Below are positions 11,930 through 24,354 of a stretch of 64,000 bases of DNA, in pieces (the stretch's first letter is position 1; every line of letters begins with the position of its first letter). The DNA lies in contig CM059975.1 of the NCBI GenBank assembly GCA_030490835.1, forward strand, positions 35,062,133-35,126,132. Direction: 5' to 3'. The DNA comes from Annona cherimola. Lineage: Eukaryota > Streptophyta > Magnoliopsida > Magnoliales > Annonaceae. The notes under the pieces were generated by a model. That model had not been told where the DNA came from. It saw only the letters and a list, made by a program, of their open reading frames with translations, and ran no database searches. A program made the translations under genes and the position numbers.

Positions 11930-12390
11930 GTGAGCTTGAAGAAGCTCTATTTGTTCTTCAAAATTTCCTTTCTCAAGCCCTCCAAGATAGGCCCATAGAA
12001 GGAGTACATCCCAAAGCGTTATCAAATCTTGGGCATGAACCAAAAGGTGGAGTAGCTAGAGATGGCAGTTGAGAACTTATCCACTGGCCATAAAACTTAA
12101 TTAATCAAATGAATGAATTCATTACGAAATTGAATTCAAAGTTTGAATAGGTTGTTAGGCTTTCTAAGGGAGAAGGAGAAGCTTTAGCCGTTAAGATTAC
12201 TCGTAGTCACCGAGGTATCAGTGCCACTTCTTCCATGCACTATACTCCAAAATTCAAGCTCGGCTTTACCAAGTTTAATGGGATTGAAGATCTAATTAGT
12301 TGGCTCTGCTAAGCGAAGCAATTCTTCCAATTTCATATGATTCCAATTGCCGAACAAGTAAGTTTAGCCTTGTCACCACCTAGTTGACCA
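11930..12390 (+). pseudogene. Ty3/gypsy retrotransposon gag remnant
   Basis: From 12244 the frame reads TPKFKLGFTKFNGIEDLISW, a stop in place of a coding residue, AKQFFQFHMIPIAEQVSLAL. This is the PKFDGxEDPxxWL..FFxxxxxPExxxVxLA pattern of plant gypsy capsid proteins. Upstream sequence from 11930 is a plausible, broken N-terminal extension. No protease or polymerase follows, so only the gag end of an old element is left. Confidence 0.6.
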
Positions 12391-12793
12391 TGCTAGTTAT
12401 TTGATCTAGGACAATAAATATCTGCATTAGATATTTTATCAAAATAATTATTTAATTCCAGTCAACTAGTCCTAGTGTAGCACCCCTCATGAGTACTACG
12501 ATGGGCTAGGATGTCCCTCTAGCTATGTGAAATCTGGGCTTGAACCTGTATCTTTCATTAAATGGAAGAGTGGTTAGTATACTTCTCAGAAAATAAGACA
12601 TTTGCAAAGGACGATCGGGATTTGGGGATCTCAAGCATCTGGACCAGCAATATGTGCTTTGGAATCCTGCATTCTTATACAATAAAATCTGTCAGTAATA
12701 TGTTCTTTAAATCATGTCAAAAGGAGGTATTTTACCTGTGGATTACAACAACATATCTTGCTAGAAGGGGTTGATTTGTTGGATTAAGCTAGC

Positions 12794-13585
12794 TGTAATC
12801 TGAACACAATGAAAGTGTTAGTGATAGATGGAATAAACCACAACATATAAATACAACCACAATGGTGCTGCCATTGATCTTTAAGGGGAGATTAGTCCTT
12901 TTTTTCATTGAATAAAAGACACTAATCTTACAGAGTATGAGTTCCGGTCTTTGGATCAAAACAGGCATTGCAACCATCTGTTTAATCCAACACTGTTACA
13001 TGGACATGGAAAGGAAAATAAACATCAAAACAAAAGACGAAAATTTGGAGGGAGGGAGAGAGGGAGCTGGAGAGAGAGGGATTAACAAGTTGGAAAAGAA
13101 GAGAAGATGCAACGCACAAGGGGCTGCTGCATTCTCTCCTCCTTTTGGGATGCCTCTTCTTGTATCCCTTGCTGCTGAACTTGCTCCTCTATTTATAGAG
13201 GGGAGCTGCTATTGGCGTGTGGACCTTTGGGGCACAATTGGTTAAGCTCGTTTTTTTGGTAGGCTGTTGTTGTGGAAGCCTATTGAAGCCTTTTACTCCA
13301 AGTGGGCTGCTGCTGTGGAGCATGATTTCTGTGGGCTGAAACTGGTTAAGCTCATCAGTGGGCTGCTGCTGTGGAGCTTAGTTCCTGTGTTCTGGTGGGC
13401 TTGGTTTCCCTAGCCCGTTTAGTCTTATTTCATGTGGACTGTTGGTTAAGAGCCCATTGACGATTGTCCTGGATGGATTTTCTTGTGGTTGCTGGGCTTG
13501 GATTTTGGCCCATATATACATTTTTTTAATTTTTCTATGTATGCAAAATTCATTAGACTTATTTAGTTCCAAGGTAGGGGTGTTT
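12794..13585 (-). mobile_element. Possible solo LTR (minus orientation)
   Basis: On the minus strand a candidate TG..CA segment begins TGTAAACACCCC near 13585. A strong TATA box, CTATAAATAGAGG, lies at about 13188-13201, followed by CT/GA-rich leader-like sequence. The candidate outer end is TGTAATCTG at 12794, with imperfect 5-bp flanks (GCTAG-like and CCTAG). The borders are tentative. Confidence 0.35.
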
Positions 13586-13624
13586 ACACCTAGTCTTTAG
13601 GAGGTAGTTAACTATTTTTTTTCC

Positions 13625-13702
13625 TTAGTTGTGGACAGGTGGCCCATGAATTTCTCCAATTTTTTAGTTGTGGACAAGTGGTCTATGAGTTTCTCCAATT
13701 TG
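13625..13702. repeat. 39-bp tandem duplication
   Basis: TTAGTTGTGGACA at 13625 and 13664 each continues to TTTCTCCAATTT. Confidence 0.75.
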
Positions 13703-15981
13703 TTTTTTTGTTTACTATTTAAATGTAAGATTGCTGAATGAATAAGATGTACTTTTTCTTTTATGTATTTTTGTATTCTCTTTGCAATTTCTACCATTTT
13801 TCTTTCAAACCAAGGACAATTGGTAAAGCTTTCTTCTTAGGAGTTTGTGAGATGAAAACTGAAGTAAATTTTTCTCAAGTTGTGTGATACCTAGAGCATT
13901 TTGAGATCACTAAATATAATTTAGGTATTCAAGAGTTATTAATGTGTGCATTAAAGTGGATGAATGAAATTAGGACAAATGACTAAGTGAGGTGGTTAAG
14001 TTAATCACCTTAGCCCAATGTAGATTAATGTGTACAAAAGGACCAAATAGAGTATAGGAAATTATGATATGACATGGTTAATTTTTCTATTAATTATGAT
14101 TAAGTCGATGATAATAATATGATAAATTAAGTTATTGTTGGAAAATTTATAACTTGACGGCCATAAGGCGGATTGACATGAAATTTGACAAGTAAGCATA
14201 TATTGACATGTTCTACCTCATGAATGGTATGAATTATGTTAATCATGATTAAATTATGATGATAATGATTTAATTCCATGAATTTTCATGAGATAATTTC
14301 AAATGATCATATCTTGCATTAGAAAGGTCATTTTGGGATGAAAATTTTTATGAATGGTTAAAACAAGGTGTTCTATTATATGGATAGATTTGATTAAGCT
14401 AAATATCATGAAAAATTACTTAATCACATAAAGGCAAAACTGTTTGACTTTTGCTCATGAAAAGTGACATGCCATTAATGAATCGAAAGTGATAATTAAC
14501 ACGTGTCAATGTAGGATTAGTTGAGCAAGGTTAAAGTCAACCCAAATAAATAAAAAGTTAACTTGTGAAAAGTAAATGAGACATGTGTCAAACAATGATT
14601 GGTTGAGAGAAATGAAAGGTGCTAAACTTGATTTTTGCAATCTCTACTCAACGTGTAGCAAGGCTAAGAGATTTTTTGGGGCAATTTTACATTTTTTAAA
14701 ATGCTTGAAATTAGCATGAAAAAGGAGCTGAAAAGGGACGTTCCCAACAAGCTTACTTGGCAGAAAATTAGTGGATAAATGTGGATTTACTTAAGTCTGA
14801 AATGAGGTGTCATGATAGGATCAAGTTCAACCCTTAAAAAGGGCAAATGGGGTCCTATTTGGGGAAATTTTAGGGCATTAGCGCAAGTTGAAAAAAAATT
14901 CCAGCAAGGTGCTGTCCCAAGCAAGAAGGAAAAAGAGGAGAAAAAGAAGAAAAAAAGAGGAGAAAGAGAAAGGGAAGAAAGGAGGAAACCAAGCTAGGCA
15001 AGAAAGAATCAAAACCTAGCAACATCAAGTAAATGTTTAAACCAAGTTTGGTTTGATAATTGCCAAGTTTTCTAGGGCAAGTGATGATTCATAAATTGAT
15101 TCATTCATGAATATTTATTGATGATTCAAGAAGCCCTTGATAGGATTATTAAATGTTAAAGGAGTTGAGAAATTCAACTCAAGCATCAAGAAGATGATAT
15201 ACATGACTTAGAATTGTTTACAACATGTGCATTAAGCTGGAATTTTTGTTAAATTCCATTTAAAGTTGCTGTTTTGAGCTTATGTTATGAATGAATTATG
15301 TGAATAATTTCCATATTTAATTTATGTTAAACTAAGCTTGTTTGATGAATCTTAGTTGGGTGACACTTTGGTTTAACAACTAGGTGAAATTTCTATTCAT
15401 TTAAGGTGAAAATAATGCATGAATTGAATAACAAGTTATATGGATAATCATAAGGTGTAAAATACCCTAAATATGGAGTAAGATGGGACGTCCAAAGGGC
15501 TGCAAATAAATATATAAAAATCTGTTTTATGGGGCATGATGATGTGGATGTCCAAGGTGGAAAGCATGAGAAGGAAAGTTGCTATTTTGAGCAACTGGTT
15601 GATGGATTTTAATTTCATGATTATACCCTAAATTATGTACAAAATAAGTGTCTAAATTAGGCAAAAATGGAAGGCAAAATGCTGTTTTATAAAAAGTTGA
15701 TTAATATATAATGTATGTGTGACTAAGAGAGGGCACATGAAGAGTATGGATGACAAGAATGAGAAATGACCAAATACAATTAGCTAAAAAGCAAAATAAG
15801 AAGGAAATATGGCAAAATAAGGAAAGATAGGGTTGTTTTGAGAAAATTATAAAATCTAAAAATATGGGATTGAAATTAGTAGCCCTAACTCATAAATAGG
15901 TACCTTGAATGAGCACCAATGTAAAAATACAAAGTATGGGTGATCAATGAGAAATGGTAGGTATTAGACTTTTATATGGTT

Positions 15982-17047
15982 TAGGGGTGCAACTCGGGTT
16001 CATCAAACTCGAGTTTACCTAAACCCTAACCCTAACCCTATTTATAAAATATCAATCCTAACTGTAACTCTAACCCTATTTGTAAAACCTAAACCCCAAC
16101 CCTATTTTTGAAAATCAGGTTTGGGTTGGGTTGGTATTTTGGTTAATAAATTTATATTTTATTTAAGAGTGATAGGTTTAAAATTTTATGTGAATATACA
16201 GTAATAACAAATCATATAAGTAAACATAATAATATACAGTCAACCCATATATTTTTAAAAAATATAATAATATAAAGAAGCGGATTGATCCTATTAGCCC
16301 TGACTAAGCAAATGTCCTACTTAACGCACCTCAAAAAACTCATTTACAATAATTTTTTATTTTTCTCTTCATACACTTGTTGATCTAGTGTATTTAACAT
16401 ATAAATCAAGTTTTACCATATTTGGATATGTGTATATATTTTTTTGAGATTTTTAAACATTTTTTTATATATGTATTTACAATACCCTTATCTTTAAAAA
16501 TCTAAAAAAATATATACACACATTTAAAAATTGTAGAACTTGTTTTATACGTTAAATACACTTAGATAAATAAGTGTATGAAAAAAAAATAAAAAAATAA
16601 TTATAAATGAGTTTTTTGAAGTAGGCTAAGTGGGACATTTGCTTAGCTTGGGTTAATAAAATCATTCCTTTATAAAGAATATCTTTAGAAAAAATTTAAC
16701 ATAAAAAACAAGATAAATGAAGAAGATTATAGAAATAAAAGATAAATATAAATGAAAATAATATACTTTATTTATAATATAATTACAATATGTCAAACAT
16801 GTATTTATAAACATAAATAACATAAAATACAAAAATATAAAGAAATATTGTTTAGATATTATATATAAAATATATTTTATAATACATATAAAATAGAAAT
16901 CAGGCTCGGGTTCACTCAAACCTAACCCTATCACATTTACAAATTGGATTCATCGGGTTCGGGTTGTAGAAAGTGAGTTCTAACATCGTTAGAAATCGGG
17001 TTCAACGGGCCAGGTTCGGGCTCAACTCGGCCCAAGTTGCAACCCTA
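15982..17047. mobile_element. Non-autonomous hAT element, 1,066 bp including a nested MITE
   Basis: A perfect 8-bp duplication ATATGGTT (15974-15981, 17048-17055) flanks TIRs TAGGGGTGCAACTCGGG and, complemented, TAGGGTTGCAACTTGGGC. Subterminal sequence includes runs of AACCCTA on the left and CGGGTTC on the right. It has no transposase frame. Confidence 0.8.
16280..16670. mobile_element. Foldback MITE nested in a hAT element (core-sharing family)
   Basis: The element is 391 bp with a perfect 9-bp duplication TATAAAGAA (16271-16279, 16671-16679). The inverted ends contain CTAAGCAAATGTCC and its complement GGACATTTGCTTAG, then AAAAAACTCATTT and AAATGAGTTTTTT, then the shared core. Confidence 0.75.
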
Positions 17048-18904
17048 ATATGGTTGAGCTAAACTTAATGGTTGTGATGAAAGTAGAAGCTTACCCTAAA
17101 TAAGGGTATTAAAATGAAAAGAATGGTTTAAATGGGGTCACATGTCACACCGATGTGTGAATTGGAAGATTAACACCTAACTTGAAAGACAAGCAGGTTA
17201 AGTAAGTTCCTGTGGATGTATATGAATTAGAAAACCCTAAGGGATGCAAACATTTGAGATTTTATGTATATAAATGAATATCATTTTCATTTATCTAAGC
17301 AAAGACAAAGAAAAAGATGAAAGAAGGGGATTGAAGTTATCACATATAAGTAAGCAAATTTTTCAAAATATTAATTTCCTCCTGTGTTGAAATGATTGAA
17401 AGTATTTTATGTTGATGCTTTTATGAATTTTTACAAGTGGGCAAGCATAAGTCTTGAAGATTATGGCTTTAATGAAATGCATCAAGGATTGCTTCATTGT
17501 AAGCAAACAACACTTCTTGAAATAATGATTTTATTTCAAGTGTTGCAAAGATTGAAAAATGCTTTACATTGATGAGTTTAAGAATTGCTTACAAGTAAAC
17601 AAATTTTTTTAAGATGTTATTTTCAAAGGATTTTATGAAGAAAAATGGAGTTTTGATTGTTTCACGAAGAAATATTTGTAAACAAGTTTTGAGTTTACTC
17701 CCACAGGATTTTGTGAAAGCAAGGGTGTTTATGAAAAAAAAGGAAATTAATTTATAGAATGAAAGTGTTTACTCCAAGACATGACACTTAAAATAAACGA
17801 TGAATTGAAAATGACCTATTTGGTCGAAATAGTTTATTATAAAAGTTTTAATTTCTCTTAAAAATAAAAATACTTTGAAAATGCATTGAAAATGTTTATA
17901 TGGATGTTTCTAAAAAGGGATTTAAGGATGACCAACCAATAAGTTAACTGTATAAAATGAAGTGATTTTTATTGCTAAAATGGTGTTCAAAGAGTATGCA
18001 AGTTCTTCTTTATGTGATAATGATCAGAATGATATGTGGACAAATATATGATATTAGGATGTATAAATGAAGATGGTGCAATTGCATAACCTTTGCTTAC
18101 GAAAAGTCCAAAATGGAAATGAAGATAATGTTAGTAAGAAATGTTCTCTTCATGAATATTGAGATACTTTGAAATCCTTTTATCATGTTGATTTTAAGAA
18201 TTATTACAAGCAACACTTTTAGAAAGACTGTTTTTTCAAACATTGTAAATGCTTATCAAAATGTTTTACTTAACTGTCTCTAAAAGTATTTAAGCGTGGT
18301 CATCCTAAAACTAGATTTTAAATATGTCAAAGTGGGTGCATCCACTTTTTAAGATGGTTTAAAAGGACACGAACTATGATTTGTGATGTTTCATGAAATC
18401 ATGCTAGTATATGGACATCTAAGATGATATACGGTGCGTCAGAACAATGGATAGGTCAATTGTAAAGATGCTCGGAGATGGACCGGAGCTCACTCTATAT
18501 ATGACCAAGTTGTTAAGGGATGATAGGAAGCCAGGGCACCCTCCCTGAGATGGAAGAAGGATTAAGGAACAACCGCTTAGCTAGCGTGCTTTTATATAAT
18601 GGATTCTCTTCCAAAAGATAGAATGATCACTCAGTAAGTGTCACTACTGGATATGGAGAAATGCATTTGCATATGTTTTACTTTTGAAAAACCTAGAAAA
18701 ATGGGATATGGAATTATTTATATAAAAAGATTATCCTAAATGAGGTTTTATGGGCCAATACGAACAAGTTTACCCTGAAAACAGGGTGTTTTACACAAAA
18801 AGTGTAAATATCAAGGTTGAGATGAAAAGTTTTCTATGCAAATGCATTCGTGAAAAAATATTTCATGTATGTATGCATTGTTTGTTTTAAACAAGCCCCG
18901 AGAT

Positions 18905-19230
18905 GGGGATTGCAAAAAATGATTTTCAAGACAAAATGGTTTTAAGATATAAAAATGTCTGTTGTCAAAAAGGGCTTATGTGAAAAGAGTTTTAGAACAT
19001 AAAAATGTCCACTGCCAAAAAAGTTTATGTGGAAAGTGTTTTTAGGACATAAAAATGTCCATTGCTAAAAAGGTTTATGTGGAAAGAGTTTTAAGACATA
19101 AAAATGTCCATTGTCGAAAGGGTTTATGTGAAAATTTTTTTTAGGATATAAAAATGTCCATTGGAAAATGATTTTATGTGATAAATGTTTTGGGACATAA
19201 AAACGTTCATTTAAGAACAAAAAGGAATTA
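18905..19230. repeat. 50-bp minisatellite, about six units
   Basis: AAAAATGTCC/T occurs at 18951, 19001, 19051, 19100, 19150 and, diverged, 19199. Units consist of GTTTATGTGGAAAG.., TTTTAAGACATAAAAATGTC and a CATTGCTAAAAAG spacer. Spacing is 49-50 bp throughout. It lies within LTR segment A. Confidence 0.8.
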
Positions 19231-19990
19231 CCCAAAAAGGGTTATATGCATATGCATTGCCTTTGCAAAGCCCAGACATGGGATATAAAACGGTTTATAT
19301 GAAAAAAGTGTTTATGAAAATATTTTACAGAAAATGCTTGCCTAAAGATAAAATGCTTGCTTACTGAGTTATCACTCATAATTTGTTTTTCCAAACCTTA
19401 AACAAGTACAGGGAAGCTCAAGAAGTTGAGAACCTGAGCAATTGAGGAAATATTTGAGATGATATTCATGTGAGTGCTAAAATAATTAGCTACGATTTAT
19501 GTAATGTATGATTAGAATGTTTAAGGTATGTTAATGTATATGAACTTGATGAAAGTTTTAAAGGCTATGTGAATTGATGATTGGATGTGTGTATCCAACT
19601 ATGTATGTTGAATATTTGATGATGAATGTATTTTATATGATTATAGCATGACCAGGTGGATAAAACCAATGATATAAGAGAATAAGATGAAAGTTTATGA
19701 ATGATATGTGCAGTTGATGACCACTGCTAGAATGTGAGATTGTGAACATATATAAGAATGAAAGGAAATGCTAAATGCAATGAATTATAAGTGTATCGTC
19801 ACTTGTACGATGAATGGAGTGAAATGTAAAGAGATGAATGATGAAGGGAAAATGAATGAAATGAAAAAAATTTAGACAAGATCCAATTAAGAACCCGCTG
19901 CGTGATCAGGGCAACAATCCTGATTCACATTCACCAATCAACAATAATGTTGGAGTAAGGCTTCGTGTGACGCCTTGGGTTGGAGGTGCC

Positions 19991-21240
19991 ACAAGTTGCT
20001 CCAATCTTTGATGGAGACAACTATCATCTTTGGGTAGTGAAGATGGAGACTTACCTGGATGCCTTAGATCTTTGGGAAATTATGGAAGAAGATTATGAAG
20101 TTCCTCCGTTGCCCAACCATCCCACCATGACCCAGATCAAAAATCACAAAGAAAGAGAAATAAGGAAGTCTAAAGTGAAAGGATGTCTATTTGCTGTTGT
20201 TTCAACAATCATCTTCACCATAATTATGTCTCTCAAATTGGCAAAAGAAGTATAGGGTTACTTGAAGGAAGAATATGCAGAAGATGAAAGTATTTGAGGA
20301 ATGTAGGCCTTGAATTTAATAAGAGAATTTGAGTTACAAAAGATGAAGTAATTTGAAATCATTAAAGAATACTTAGATAGATTGGTTGGCATTGTTAACA
20401 AGGTAAGGTTACTTGGCACTGAATTTATTGATTCAAGAATTGTAGAAAAAAATCTTATCACAGTTCTTGAAAGAAATGGAGCATCTATAACCACCTTGGA
20501 AAACACAAAAGATCTGTTCAAGATTACCTTGGCAGAGTTGTTAAATGCTTTGCGAGCAAAAGAGCAATGGAGGCTTATAAGGCAAGATCGTTTGGTTGAA
20601 GGAACTTTGCAAGCCAAGAACTAGGAAACTGGAAAGAACAAGAAGAAAACAGACTAAAAAAATTAGCCAAGTAGTGAAAATATTGCAAACAATCAGAATC
20701 AAAGCAAGGGCAGATATTCAAAGAAGAATTATCCACCTTGTCAGCATTGTGGTAGAATAGGTCATCCACCATTCAAATGTTGGAAGAGGCCAGATGTCAA
20801 GTGCACCAAGCAAAGTGTACCAAGTGCAATCAACTTGAACATGAAGTAGTGATTTACAAAAGAAAATTTCAACAATAAGAAGTAGATGCCCAAGTCGTAA
20901 ACCAAGATGAAGAAGAACAGATTTTTGTGATGACATGTCTTTCAATCAAGAGCCCCTCAGAATCTTGGTTGATTGATAGTGGTTGTACAAACCACATGAC
21001 ATATGACAGAGCTCTCTTCAAGGAGTTGAAGCTGACTGAAATCAAGAAGATCAGGATAGGAAATAGTGGCTATATTTCAGGAAAAGAAAAAGGAACTATT
21101 GCAATCACAACAAATTCAGGTATAAAGACAATTCTAGATATTCTTTATGTGCTTGATATTGACTAAAATTTGCTGAGTGTAGGTCAATTCATTGAAAAAG
21201 GTTTTAGAGTATCTTTTGAAGATTGGCATTGTCTCATGAT
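19991..21240 (+). pseudogene. Ty1/copia gag and protease remnant
   Basis: One frame, broken by several stops, runs from a capsid N-terminus (VAPIFDGDNYHLWVVKMETYL) through YLKEEYAED, a long helical capsid region (20340-20620) and a CCHC knuckle (CQHCGRIGHPPFKC, about 20735-20780). It then reaches an aspartic protease with SWLIDSGCTNHM at about 20960-21000 and ends NLLSVGQFIEKG. Gag binds RNA and packages it; the protease matures the polyprotein. Most stops look like Trp or Gln codons decayed by C-to-T. The frame starts right at the LTR segment A border, without a primer-binding site, so the 5' end was lost. Confidence 0.85.
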
Positions 21241-21242
21241 GC

Positions 21243-22811
21243 CATTGTTATCCTTATTTGGTTAACTACATAACATATAAATTTGATGCACGGTCTTTTC
21301 CTTGTGTATTTATTGGTTATAACGCAAAACATAAAGGGTATCAATATTTATATACACCCATAGATCGTGTTTACACGTCTGTCAATGTTGTTTTTGATGA
21401 ACATTAGTTTTCTTTTGCTATTAGTCATACAATTTCTAGCTTTCAGAATTCTTTAGTCTTACCTATATGGCTAAATTTTGGACCTATATCTCAGGTTGAG
21501 CCTTTTCCTTCTCCTTGCATTCCTTCTATTTATGCAACAACTTTTAGTGTTGACCCTTATGCTGATTCTATTAGGGTTCTCACTACTGGCTCAATTGCTC
21601 TTAGTGATACTGACTCTATTATTTTTGGGTCCAAAATTTCTCTAGCATTGAAAGCCTTTGGTGAAATTGTATTCCTCAGTGTAACACATTGTTATCAATG
21701 TGATAGTTCCATCAAATCTACAACTCATAATGATACTGTTGAACTTAGCCCCTACGATATTTCTGCACCACTTATTGCCCACTCATCTCCAACCCTTCGT
21801 GGTATTTCAGTTATTGTAGTCGGGTTTTCTACAATGTTTAGCTCTTTGTTTACTATGTTCGTAGAACTATTATTTGTAATGTCCCCCTTTATTTTTACTC
21901 ATCCCATGCTTACATGATTTAAGTTTGCAATCATCAAACCTTATCCTACATATGCTCACCTTGTGCCTACCTCAATGCTAGATATCACGCATATTATTCC
22001 TTTTGCTTTCAAGCATGAGGGTTTGCATCCTGCCATGATTGAGGAACTCTAAGTACTTGAATATAATGATATTGGATCTTAGTTCCTCATATCCTAATTT
22101 GAATGTTATAGGTTGCGAGAGGGTGTTTTACTTTAAGCTTGATGCTAATGGAAGTGTGGAGTGATTTAAGGCCTACCTTGTTGCTAAAGGCTTCCATTAG
22201 GAGGAACACATTAATTACATGGAAATCTTTAATACCCAATTGAAGCCAGAAAGTTTGCATATTGTCGTAGCTACCGCAGTTATTCAATAAGGCTTATTCG
22301 ACAATTTGGTGTTAAGAATGCTTTTATTTATGGCGATCTTGATATGCCTATCTATATACGTAGCCACTTGGATCCAAGGATTGTGATCATTTTAATTATG
22401 TGTGTTTACTAAAATGCTACTTGCATGGTCTTAAGTATGCATTGTGTGCTTAGTTTGAGAAATTTAGCATCTTTTTACTCTCTTGTGTTTTTTTTAATAG
22501 AACCATAATTCTTCCCTTTATGTTCTTCATTGTGGTTGTCACGTAATTTTTCTCTTCTTTGTTTTGATGACATCATTCTTACAAGTGATTTTGGAGCCAT
22601 TCTTGCCGATCTTATTTGCAAAATCTTATTGCTTCCATCTCCATGAAAGATCTTGGCCCATTGCATTATTTTATATGTATTAAGAATCCTCACACAATGG
22701 GTGAGCTTTTTCTTTTCTTATTGAAAGTATACCTCTGATTTATTAAAAAAGGTACTTATGTAACAAAGCAAGCCTCTTAGTACTCTGTTACATTAAAATG
22801 TACTATAGCTC
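21243..22811 (+). pseudogene. Ty1/copia integrase C-terminus and reverse transcriptase remnant
   Basis: 21243-21420 reads HCYPYLVNYITYKFDARSFP then CVFIGYNAKHKGYQYL and VVFDEH, the GKGY-type end of copia integrase. The integrase core is missing: the protease segment is followed at once by this part. A long linker (21420-21900) follows. RT matches are scattered over frames: FKAYLVAKGF (about 22165), LCFDDIILTS (the YVDD box, decayed, about 22557), then ILAHCIILYVLRI and KYTSDLLKK. The polymerase copied RNA into cDNA; here it is dead. It may come from a second copia lineage rather than the same copy as the gag. Confidence 0.75.
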
Positions 22812-23880
22812 TGTGGTGCCCCAAACCCGAGCGTCACATCCTGAGTCTTACATTGGGATCATATTAATTGGTAAACGTGATCAGGATAACTAGGTCATTT
22901 CTCATAGGAGTTTAATTTCCTCATATTTTAATCTCATGCATAACTAGGTCATTTTCAACCATTCATTACATATTAAAGCATGATGTTCAAGAGACATATC
23001 AACATTCATCTAAATTAGATGTCACTGTATGTATTAATCATAGTCATCAACATCAACATCAAAATAATTTTAGTTATATGTTTCTGTTTTGATAATTTAT
23101 TATATATTGATTAATTGAGTTGTTTTAATGTTTAATTTATGACAAACCAAGCTTATGTAATGGCCCATGGTTGGGCAGAACTAAATATTGATAACTTGGT
23201 AAATTTTCATCCATTTTCGGTGGAAATGATACTTGATATGAACAAGAATGTTTATGGGTGATTATAGGTGTGAAAGATATCACTTTTGACATGATTAAGG
23301 GATGCCCAAAATGTTGGGATGAAAATAAAATTCTGTTTATATGTATGTGTGTGGGGACGTCCAATAATATGTGTGAAATTTCTTTGTTTTGCACGATTTA
23401 ATGGAGAGACTTTAGTTTCATGATAATACCCTAACTAATGTGCAAATATGTATCTAAATTAAGCAAAAATTGAGGAAAAAATTCTGTTTTATGTTAACTT
23501 GCTTATCACATGACATAAATGTGATTAAAAGAGTGCACATAAAGGGTATGGATGAAAGGATAATGGGTGGGCACATAGGGTGGCGCCTGGGCGCCATCCA
23601 CTTGCCTCGTGACTTGGTCTCATTCTACGTTCCACTAGCCCGCTTGCCTTCATAATGCCCGTCCTCTCTACAAAAAATGAATAAACTAAGTAAATTGACT
23701 AAAAATGTCTAATTAATGCTAAAATTGCGTAAAAACTAAATAATGCTCCTAAAATGCAAAGTGAGTAAAAATTAAGCTAAATGGATGCAAACTAAGCCTA
23801 ATCTCTCGGACTAACACACAAATACAGTCTGAAATAGGTCATGATAACTCGTATTTTTACGAGTTATTAAGTATCTCTTA
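22812..23880 (+). mobile_element. LTR-like segment B, same family as segment A, inserted in copia sequence
   Basis: It begins TGTGGTGCCCCAAACCCG directly after the copia RT remnant. 23090-23560 aligns by eye with 15245-15760 (shared blocks such as GGGACGTCCAA, ATACCCTAA..ATGTGCAAA, ATTCTGTTTTATG). Copia sequence resumes near 23895 with RNase H. The right border is unclear: no CCACA end was found, so it is truncated or rearranged. Confidence 0.45.
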
Positions 23881-23894
23881 GCCTTCCAAAAAGT

Positions 23895-24255
23895 AAATTT
23901 GAATTACATATTCAACCATAGAATCCAAGTTAGTTTCATTGGTAGCTACAGGGAAAGAGGTGGAGCGACTTAGGGATTTATTACTAAATATTCCTATTTG
24001 GCATAAAGGCCCTAAACTAGTGCCTCCATCTATTTGACAGTGTAACAACTTTGTTAAGAGCATATAACAAGAGTTACAATGGTAAGTTTAGAATATTGTA
24101 TTGAAGCATAATTATGTAAGACAATTGCTACAAGATTAAGCAATAAATATTTAATTTGTAAGATTAAATAAAAATATGGTGGACCCTCTTACAAAAGGAT
24201 TTATTAGGGAAGTGATTTGGAAAATAGCTAGAGGGATGAAATTGAAAATTATAAT
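23895..24255 (+). pseudogene. Ty1/copia RNase H C-terminal remnant
   Basis: Across frames it reads TYSTIESKLVSLVATGKEVE, LLLNIPIWHKGPKL, then HNYVRQLL and MVDPLTKGF. This is the ESEYVAL..TKEAxWL..LRxxYVRxLI..NLADPLTKGL pattern of copia RNase H and the polyprotein end. It is separated from the RT remnant by LTR-like segment B, suggesting one copia element split by an insertion. Multiple stops and frame changes. Confidence 0.7.
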
Positions 24256-24354
24256 ATATAGTTGAGGAATTGCATTAACAAGAACTCAACTTTATTCTTG
24301 TAGCCCATATTTAAGAGTTTAATAAGAAAATTATGTTAACCAACAACTTGCGAG

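Larger units (their letters stand above)
13870..19990 (+). mobile_element. Long LTR-like retrotransposon sequence, gypsy-type (segment A), with nested insertions
   Basis: No coding frame of note. The right border at 19990 reads GGTGCCACA, the inverse of the TGTGGTGCC that opens segment B at 22812; the end-matching extends inwards (CGTGTGACGCC against GAGCGTCACATCC). The part at 15245-15760 is homologous, same strand, to 23090-23560. Motifs such as CTTACTGAGTTATCACTCAT (about 19362) resemble the U3/R region of long gypsy LTRs. Nested in it are a hAT element (15982-17047) containing a MITE, and a 50-bp minisatellite. The left border was not found. Confidence 0.45.

Noticed and set aside
12470..12560. 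GGGCTTGAACCTG as a possible Pol III B-box or tRNA
   Set aside because: No A-box at suitable distance, no cloverleaf and no flanking duplication.
14812..14997. Lys/Glu-rich plus-strand frame
   Set aside because: AAG/GAG-rich low complexity within LTR-like sequence, with no protein similarity recognised.
16020..16100. Telomere-like AACCCTA runs
   Set aside because: They lie in the subterminal region of a hAT element bounded by perfect 8-bp duplications, so they are not an interstitial telomere.
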